NCBI RefSeq assembly: GCF_025151215.1
Contig: NZ_CP102286.1
Location: 372,001 to 436,000 of the forward strand
Source of the DNA: Parabacteroides merdae ATCC 43184
Lineage (GTDB): Bacteria; Bacteroidota; Bacteroidia; Bacteroidales; Tannerellaceae
Length of the DNA: 64,000 nt
Direction: 5' to 3'
This document shows positions 58,695-64,000 of the stretch, one piece after another; position 1 is the first letter of the stretch, and each line of letters starts with the position of its first letter. The translations under genes and the position numbers were made by a program. Below the pieces are notes generated by a model. The model worked only from the letters and a program-made list of their open reading frames with translations, was not told where the DNA came from and did not search any database.

Positions 58695-60689
58695 TTACTG
58701 CTTGTCAGCTTCGGCAACTTTTGCTTCTTCGGCCTTTTTACCGTTTGCTTTCTCTTGCAGCTCCAGAATCTCCTCCGAGCGGGAAACCCAAGCACGCTTG
58801 CCGAAGATCTGTTCGACATCTTCCGTGTAGATTACTTCCCGTTCCAGCAATACCTGAGCCAGCGTATTGTGGCCTGACGCATGTTCTTTCAGAATACTTT
58901 TGGCTCGTTCGTACTGTTCATTGATAATGACCTGTACTTCCTGGTCGATCATCCGAGCTGTTTCCTCGCTGTACGGTTTAGTGAAACCCCAGTCTTGTCC
59001 ACTTGAATCGTAGTAGTTCAAGTTCGGCAGTCGGTTACTCATACCAAAATAGACGACCATCGCATAAGCCTGTTTAGTCACCCGTTCGAGGTCATTAGAT
59101 GCTCCGGTAGATATTTTTCCCAAGAAAAGTTCTTCAGCTGCGCGGCCGCCGAGCGTGGCACACATTTCGTCCAGCAATTGTTCACGGGTGGTAATCTGGC
59201 GTTCTTCCGGTAAATACCAGGCAGCGCCTAATGCCTTGCCTCGCGGAACGATTGTGACTTTAACTAACGGATTGGCATGTTCTAGCAGCCAGCTCAAGGT
59301 TGCGTGACCTGCTTCATGGTTGGCTATGCATTGACGTTCATCCGCAGTTGTTATTTTAGTTCGTTTCTCCAAACCTCCGACGATACGGTCGACCGCATTC
59401 ATGAAGTCTTCTTTTTGGACAAACTTTTTACCGTTACGAGCGGCAATCAAAGCAGCTTCATTGCAGACATTGGCAATGTCGGCACCGGAGAAACCGGGAG
59501 TCTGGCGTGCCAAGAATTCGGCATCGACGCTTTCGTCGATTTTGATCGGACGCAGATGCACTCCGAATATCTCTTTACGCTCGTTCAAGTCGGGTAATTC
59601 CACGTGAATCTGGCGGTCGAAACGTCCCGCACGAAGTAGAGCCTTATCCAAGATATCGGCACGGTTCGTAGCTGCCAGGATAATAACACCACTGTTGGAA
59701 CCGAAACCGTCCATTTCTGTAAGTAACTGGTTCAATGTGTTTTCACGTTCGTCGTTGCTGTTCATGTTTACATTTTTACCACGGGCACGACCGACGGCAT
59801 CGATCTCGTCAATGAATACGATACAAGGAGCTTTCTCTTTTGCCTGGCGGAACAAGTCACGTACGCGGGATGCTCCCACACCGACAAACATTTCTACGAA
59901 GTCCGAGCCTGACAGGGAGAAGAACGGAACATCTGCTTCTCCTGCCACAGCCTTAGCCAATAATGTTTTACCGGTTCCTGGAGGGCCTACGAGTAAGGCT
60001 CCTTTAGGTATTTTACCTCCTAATTCCGTATATTTTTCGGGGTTTTTCAAGAAGGAAACGATCTCTTCCACCTCCTGTTTTGCTTCTGCAAGGCCGGCGA
60101 CATCCTTGAAGGTCACTTTTCGGTCGTTATCTTTATCGAAAAGCTGTGCTTTTGCTTTTCCCACACTGAATACTCCGCCGGGACCACCGCTTGCACCACC
60201 TGACATGCGTCGCATCAGAAAGATCCATACGACGATAATCAGCAGGATCGGACCGAACGAAACAAGAAAATTCCAGATCGCGTCGTCGCCTTCTTCGAAG
60301 CTGACTTGCGTAGTGATATGATTTTCGGCAACGGATTTGTCATAGAAGTCTGAAAATTTATCGGCCGACGGTATTTTGACATACACTTTCGGGTTTGTAC
60401 CCAATGTCGCACTGTCTTTTCTGAACACCAGACCTTTCCGTCCGTCTTTTACAGTTGCTTCAACCAGATTCTTTTTGTTGTAGACGACCATCCGGTCGAA
60501 TACGTTTTCCTGTGCTAATTTCTGGAACTCGGTCCAGCCTAATTCTTTAGATGCCGAAGAGTCGTTTGTCAGATACAAAGCAAAAAGCATTATGAAGATG
60601 AGCCCGTACATCCAATAAAGATTAAACTTGAACATCTTTTGCTTATTATTCTTCGGTGCTTTGTTAAACATGTCGTTTTTATTTTCCAT
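58695..60689 (-). CDS. ftsH: ATP-dependent zinc metalloprotease FtsH
   Basis: A 664-residue membrane-bound AAA+ protease. Two helices near 20-40 (FNLYWMYGLIFIMLFALYL) and 145-160 (FGPILLIIVVWIFLM) enclose the periplasmic part; Walker A LLVGPPGTGKTLLAKAVAGE, Walker B CIVFIDEIDAVGR and SRH ATNRADILDKALLRAGRFDR; zinc motif IANHEAGHATLSW. The C-terminal tail is Lys/Glu/Ala-rich (QEKANGKKAEEAKVAEADKQ). The rsfS gene lies 34 bases upstream. Confidence 0.97.
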   Translation of the reverse strand: MENKNDMFNKAPKNNKQKMFKFNLYWMYGLIFIMLFALYLTNDSSASKELGWTEFQKLAQENVFDRMVVYNKKNLVEATVKDGRKGLVFRKDSATLGTNPKVYVKIPSADKFSDFYDKSVAENHITTQVSFEEGDDAIWNFLVSFGPILLIIVVWIFLMRRMSGGASGGPGGVFSVGKAKAQLFDKDNDRKVTFKDVAGLAEAKQEVEEIVSFLKNPEKYTELGGKIPKGALLVGPPGTGKTLLAKAVAGEADVPFFSLSGSDFVEMFVGVGASRVRDLFRQAKEKAPCIVFIDEIDAVGRARGKNVNMNSNDERENTLNQLLTEMDGFGSNSGVIILAATNRADILDKALLRAGRFDRQIHVELPDLNERKEIFGVHLRPIKIDESVDAEFLARQTPGFSGADIANVCNEAALIAARNGKKFVQKEDFMNAVDRIVGGLEKRTKITTADERQCIANHEAGHATLSWLLEHANPLVKVTIVPRGKALGAAWYLPEERQITTREQLLDEMCATLGGRAAEELFLGKISTGASNDLERVTKQAYAMVVYFGMSNRLPNLNYYDSSGQDWGFTKPYSEETARMIDQEVQVIINEQYERAKSILKEHASGHNTLAQVLLEREVIYTEDVEQIFGKRAWVSRSEEILELQEKANGKKAEEAKVAEADKQ

Positions 60690-60723
60690 ATGTGATTATC
60701 TCTATACTATGTAAGATCGGTCA

Positions 60724-61083
60724 TCAGTCGAGGTCTACAATCTGAGTCACTTTGGCATCTGACCAAAGATTTTCCAGATTATAGAACTCGCGAAGTTCCG
60801 GTAAAAATATGTGTACAAGAACCGTGCCATAGTCCATCCCGATCCATTCGGCACGTTGTGCTCCATCTATCGAAAGCGGTTTTTCTCCTGCCTTGCGATG
60901 GGCAAAATCCCAAGCTGAATCAGACAATGCGGAAACCTGGGTAGGTGTACTTCCTTCACAGATTATCATATATTGGCAGATCGAGCCGGATAATTGGGTT
61001 AAGTCTACGGTTACAATGTTTTTGCCTTTTTTTTCCTGTAGGCCTTCTACAATCGTTTTAACTAATGCTTCTGTTTGATCCAT
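60724..61083 (-). CDS. rsfS: Ribosome silencing factor RsfS
   Basis: A 119-residue RsfS/Iojap protein that binds L14 of the 50S subunit and blocks joining with 30S when nutrients run low. Motifs: ALVKTIVEGLQEKKGKNIVTVDLTQL, YMIICEGSTPTQVSALSDSAWDFAH and AEWIGMDYGTVLVHIFLPELREFYNLENLWSDA. First gene of the rsfS-ftsH unit; -7 box TATATTTG at 61120-61113. Confidence 0.96.
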   Translation of the reverse strand: MDQTEALVKTIVEGLQEKKGKNIVTVDLTQLSGSICQYMIICEGSTPTQVSALSDSAWDFAHRKAGEKPLSIDGAQRAEWIGMDYGTVLVHIFLPELREFYNLENLWSDAKVTQIVDLD

Positions 61084-61112
61084 TATTTTTTATTGAGTAA
61101 TATTCGAAGTCG

Positions 61113-61120
61113 CAAATATA
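61113..61120 (-). promoter_or_regulatory. -7 element of the rsfS-ftsH unit
   Basis: TATATTTG on the minus strand, 30 bases before the ATG. Confidence 0.5.
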
Positions 61121-61235
61121 CTTCTTATATTTATTATGTGGGTGATTTCCCTCTATTAATATATGTATATACTTGCAAAATCAAAACAAGCAGAAAAAGA
61201 AAAAAGTTTATTAATGAAAAAAAATTACCATATCG

Positions 61236-61266
61236 TTTGTTTATTTTGAAAAAGTATGTACTTTTG
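61236..61266 (+). promoter_or_regulatory. Promoter of the tRNA-Gln pair
   Basis: TTTG (61236-61239), 19 bases, TACTTTTG (61259-61266): complete consensus, about 40 bases before the first tRNA. Confidence 0.8.
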
Positions 61267-61307
61267 CACTCGCTAACAACAAGAGAGTTGACAAGCTTAA
61301 TTGAAAT

Positions 61308-61378
61308 TGTTCAATGGTGTAATGGTAGCACAACAGATTCTGGTCCTGTTAGTCCAGGTTCGAGCCCTGGTTGAACAA
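61308..61378 (+). tRNA. tRNA-Gln (anticodon CTG), copy 1
   Basis: 71 bases fold as a cloverleaf: acceptor TGTTCAA / TTGAACA, D-arm GTG...CAC, T-arm CCAGG-TTCGAGC-CCTGG, discriminator A; CCA not encoded. The anticodon loop TTCTGGT gives CTG, reading CAG. The base pair 31-39 at the loop edge is A-C, a mismatch. Confidence 0.92.
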
Positions 61379-61414
61379 CGAAATAATTAATTGTCATCTT
61401 TGTTGAACGGAAAT

Positions 61415-61485
61415 TGTTCAATGGTGTAATGGTAGCACAACAGATTCTGGTCCTGTTAGTCCAGGTTCGAGCCCTGGTTGAACAA
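61415..61485 (+). tRNA. tRNA-Gln (anticodon CTG), copy 2
   Basis: Identical in all 71 bases to copy 1, including the A-C mismatch; 36 bases downstream and followed by a strong terminator. The spacer carries the same ATTGTTC lead-in, so the repeat unit is slightly longer than the tRNA. Confidence 0.92.
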
Positions 61486-61486
61486 C

Positions 61487-61522
61487 AAAAAGCCTGTCAT
61501 TCTTTTGAGTGACAGGCTTTTT
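61487..61522 (+). terminator. Terminator of the tRNA pair
   Basis: AAAAAGCCTGTCA and TGACAGGCTTTTT: perfect 13-bp stem, 10-base loop, ending in T6. Confidence 0.9.
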
Positions 61523-61541
61523 TCATACATATATTTTACGT

Positions 61542-61572
61542 TATCACGGCGATCATTACGATCGCCGTGATA
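61542..61572 (-). terminator. Hairpin after the ABC permease gene
   Basis: TATCACGGCGAT and ATCGCCGTGATA: perfect 12-bp stem, 7-base loop, immediately after the stop of the permease gene on the minus strand. The T-run is weak. Confidence 0.7.
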
Positions 61573-61575
61573 GTT

Positions 61576-62895
61576 TTATTTATATTTTACCCATTTGATC
61601 ATTTCTTTGATGCTCGGTTTCTTTCCATACATTAAAATACCTACACGGTAAATTTTGGCCGAGAACCAGATGATAAGTATAGCTGTGGCAAACAGCAAAG
61701 CAAACGAAAGAGCCAATTCCCATACCGGAATGTCGAACGGCAAGCGGACCATCATCACGATAGGGGAGGTAAACGGGATCATCGAACACCAGAATGCCAG
61801 CGGGCCGTCTGGATTATTCATGCTATAGATTCCGGCATACAAGCTGAACGCCATCAAAAGCATAATCGGAGTCATGAACTGCTGAGTGTCTTCCTGCTGT
61901 TCCAGAGCGCTTCCGATTGCAGCAAATAGAGCTGCATACAGTAAATAGCCACCGATAAAATAAAGGACAAAACAGGTGCCGATCATACCGAAGTTGATCG
62001 AATTGATAATTTCTTGCACCTGGATGCTGATATCGGAAGAACCGGCAGCCACATCGTTTATGCCTTGTGCCGTCATCTGTGCTGTCATCATATCTTCAGG
62101 TGACGTGTTGCCACCGAAAAAGAAAAGGCTCCCCGATACCAAGACCGTTGTCAGGATTCCCCACAGGAATACTTGTGTTAGGCCGACGAAACCGATGCCA
62201 ATGATTTTTCCCATCATCAGGTCGAATGGCTTAACGGACGAAATCATCACTTCGATAATACGGTTTGTCTTTTCTTCCATCACTCCTTGCATGACCATTC
62301 CACCGTACATGATGATAAACATATAGATAATGAAAGTCAATATCATGCCTAAGATAGAGGCAACCTCGGCCGAAGTGCTTTTTTCACTTCCGTCTTCATC
62401 CCATTTGATGGTTTTGATATTGAAATTGATTTTGCTGTCCTCGATGATCTGTTTCAGGTTGTCGATGTTGTAAGAAGCGAGTTTCTCGTCTTTCAAGTAT
62501 TCGGACAGTGTTTTGTCGATGGTGTTTTTCAGTCCCATCGGAATTTGTTTCTGCGAATAGAGTGTTGCTGCGGTTGGGTTTTGTAACAAGTCGTCTGTTA
62601 TATTCAAGAAAGCGAAAATTTCTTTATCCGGGTTTTTACGATATTCTTCCAGGCTGGAACCTTTTTCGGTGATGAAGGTGTATTCTTCTGTGTCTTTAAA
62701 CAGCGGTGCGTATTTGCCTGTCGTATCGCTGATCGCCACCTGTTTGACATCATCTCCTTTGATGGTGGATAACCAAAGCGGGACGAACACCAGCGCGGCA
62801 AACAGGAACGGTGTCAGGAATGTCAGTAACAGAAACGATTTTTTGCTGACACGGCGGAGGTATTCTCTTTTTATTATAAGTCCTATCTTATTCAT
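61576..62895 (-). CDS. ABC-2 type transporter permease (NatB-like)
   Basis: A 439-residue membrane protein. One helix near 20-42 (KKSFLLLTFLTPFLFAALVFVPLW) leads to a large extracytoplasmic domain (about 45-175), then five or six helices with MYGGMVMQGVMEEKTNRIIEVMISSVKPFDLMMGKIIGIG, the ABC-2 coupling segment. This is the layout of NatB/YhaP sodium or drug exporters; substrate unknown. The ATG overlaps the stop of the ATPase gene by four bases. Confidence 0.92.
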   Translation of the reverse strand: MNKIGLIIKREYLRRVSKKSFLLLTFLTPFLFAALVFVPLWLSTIKGDDVKQVAISDTTGKYAPLFKDTEEYTFITEKGSSLEEYRKNPDKEIFAFLNITDDLLQNPTAATLYSQKQIPMGLKNTIDKTLSEYLKDEKLASYNIDNLKQIIEDSKINFNIKTIKWDEDGSEKSTSAEVASILGMILTFIIYMFIIMYGGMVMQGVMEEKTNRIIEVMISSVKPFDLMMGKIIGIGFVGLTQVFLWGILTTVLVSGSLFFFGGNTSPEDMMTAQMTAQGINDVAAGSSDISIQVQEIINSINFGMIGTCFVLYFIGGYLLYAALFAAIGSALEQQEDTQQFMTPIMLLMAFSLYAGIYSMNNPDGPLAFWCSMIPFTSPIVMMVRLPFDIPVWELALSFALLFATAILIIWFSAKIYRVGILMYGKKPSIKEMIKWVKYK

Positions 62896-63824
62896 GCTTG
62901 CGTAGTATTTGTACCGGAGACGGTGTTAATAAATATGTCGTTCATCGAAGGGATCTCTTCCGTGAAAGAAATGATTTCAGTCTGTCCCGCCAATGCAGAG
63001 AGGAGGGCGGAGTTGGTTATACCCGGCTCTTTATGGATGCGTACCTCGCTTGTTCCGGCCAGGTCTTTTTCCGTCAGCAGGCTGAACATTTCCGGGATGG
63101 GTTGCAATTTCCCTGATCCGGTATGGAAACGGAGGGTGAAATTGTTTGTCCGGAAACGGCTTTTCACTTCTGTCACATTGCCGGAAAGCACAACTTGAGA
63201 ACGGTTGATCAAGGCGATATTGTCACAAATCTCTTCAACAGACGACATGTTGTGCGTGGAAAAGATGATTGTGTGTCCGGCATCTTTGAGTTCGAGGATT
63301 TCTTTTTTCAGCAATTCGGCATTCACTGGGTCAAATCCGCTGAACGGTTCGTCGAAGATCAGAAGTTTCGGTTCGTGAATGATGGTGATGATGAATTGTA
63401 TTTTCTGCTGCATCCCTTTGGACAACTCTTCCAGTTTCTTGTTCCACCAGGGCATGATATCAAATTTTTCGAACCAGCGTATCAACCGTATGCGAGCTTC
63501 CTGGTAGGAGAGCCCTTTGAGCTGTGCTAGGTAGATGGCTTGTTCACCGACTTTCATTTTTTTATACAGGCCGCGTTCTTCCGGCAGGTAACCGATCTGG
63601 TAGATATCTTCCGGCTGAAATTCACGTCCGTTAAAACGGACAAGGCCGCTGTCGGGGGCCGTGATGCGGTTGATGATACGGATCAGTGTGGTTTTGCCGG
63701 CTCCGTTCGGCCCTAATAAGCCGAAGACTTTCCCTTCGGGAACTTGGATGCTGACCTTGTCGAGGGCGAGGTGGTTGGCATATTGTTTTACCACGTCTTC
63801 CGTTTCTAAAAAATTCATAGGCAT
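62892..63824 (-). CDS. ABC transporter ATP-binding protein (NatA-like)
   Basis: A 310-residue ATPase partner of the permease. Walker A LLGPNGAGKTTLIRIINRI near 35, Q-loop QIGYLPEERGLYKKMKVGEQ, signature ELSKGMQQKIQF, Walker B LLIFDEPFSGFDPVN and H-loop IIFSTHNMSS. The C-terminal 80 residues after the ATPase core form the extra domain found in exporters of this group. The ATG at 63824 shares one base with the dnaG stop (TAATG); an ATG two codons on is an alternative. Confidence 0.94.
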   Translation of the reverse strand: MPMNFLETEDVVKQYANHLALDKVSIQVPEGKVFGLLGPNGAGKTTLIRIINRITAPDSGLVRFNGREFQPEDIYQIGYLPEERGLYKKMKVGEQAIYLAQLKGLSYQEARIRLIRWFEKFDIMPWWNKKLEELSKGMQQKIQFIITIIHEPKLLIFDEPFSGFDPVNAELLKKEILELKDAGHTIIFSTHNMSSVEEICDNIALINRSQVVLSGNVTEVKSRFRTNNFTLRFHTGSGKLQPIPEMFSLLTEKDLAGTSEVRIHKEPGITNSALLSALAGQTEIISFTEEIPSMNDIFINTVSGTNTTQA

Positions 63825-64000
63825 TACATTTTTAATATGATTCTTTCTCCCAATTCTTTACTTAATATATTCTTTATTTCGTTCAGGCGCGTGAGCTTTT
63901 TCATCAGCTCGAAAACCTGATCCATGTCTTCGTTGTTTTGCATACTCTTGATCTGTGCCTGTATCTCTTTGATTTGAGAGAGTACATAGGCATCCTTGAA
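63824..64000 (-). CDS. dnaG: DNA primase DnaG, C-terminal end (rest outside window)
   Basis: The last 58 codons of a minus-strand frame entering from the right edge: FKDAYVLSQIKEIQAQIKSMQNN...LMKKLTRLNEIKNILSKELGERIILKM. The helical C-terminal end with LNEIKNxLSKELGERIIL is that of Bacteroidetes DnaG, where it contacts the replicative helicase. Only this end is visible, so the call rests on that match. Coupled to the ABC ATPase gene by a TAATG junction. Confidence 0.7.
   Translation of the reverse strand, partial: FKDAYVLSQIKEIQAQIKSMQNNEDMDQVFELMKKLTRLNEIKNILSKELGERIILKM

Overview
The window looks like a Bacteroidales chromosome, most likely Parabacteroides or a close relative. The bifunctional fucose enzyme Fkp, the DUF4494, DUF4923, DUF3256 and DUF5606 families, GldH and PorT-like envelope proteins, a bacterial serine palmitoyltransferase and an Mpi-type invertase all point there. 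So do the promoters: many genes are preceded by the Bacteroidetes -7 element TAnnTTTG, several with a TTG or TTTG about 19-21 bases further upstream. The species is an inference; no rRNA gene is present.

Layout. 1-2.4 kb: end of a YggS-type PLP protein, a DUF4494 gene and an Mpi-type serine recombinase. 2.6-5.4 kb: fkp. 5.5-19.3 kb: one tightly packed minus-strand polysaccharide operon, read from 19.3 kb down: wecA-like initiating transferase, wecC-like dehydrogenase, wzx flippase, GT4, wzy polymerase, GT4, a TupA-like ATP-grasp gene broken by a frameshift, an O-acetyltransferase, wecG-like transferase, wecB-like epimerase (with an internal in-frame gap), an SLBB export protein and a Wzz chain-length protein. 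With fkp this makes a Wzx/Wzy-type glycan that probably holds a GlcNAc-ManNAcA unit and fucose. The middle of the operon (about 10.7-16.9 kb) is much more AT-rich than its two ends, as in a cassette swapped between conserved ends.

20-31 kb: an acyltransferase, a Crp-type regulator, a sugar-kinase-like gene, rpmE2 and the aldolase gene (divergent), a DUF4923 protein, a PIF1-like helicase, an AspT-family exchanger, truA and an EamA permease. 31-35 kb: DUF3256, a PepSY-like lipoprotein, then an ECF sigma factor with its putative anti-sigma, a secreted DUF4252/DUF6108-like protein and an outer-membrane barrel. A 23-base-period array of a 10-base palindrome lies after this module, upstream of a small acidic gene.

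35.8-43.2 kb: purH and the rod-shape operon mreB-mreC-mreD-mrdA-rodA, with long inverted repeats in front of mreB and mreC. 43-51 kb: gldH and a PSP1/RicT-like gene, serine palmitoyltransferase divergent from a lipid kinase, trmN6 and lon. 51-52.3 kb: a decayed insertion sequence. 52.5-64 kb: housekeeping genes (DUF5606, coaE, YbbR, yajC, nusB, a PUR-type protein, a 2x[4Fe-4S] ferredoxin, a PorT-like barrel, cdsA, ftsH, rsfS), two identical tRNA-Gln genes, an ABC-2 exporter and the end of dnaG.

The strongest leads are the damaged or variable genes in the glycan operon (wecB gap, A7 frameshift), the two exactly phased repeat arrays (22-base period at 19.73 kb, 23-base period at 35.08 kb), and the long hairpins inside the mre operon. 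I did not see an obvious new defence system, CRISPR array or prophage.
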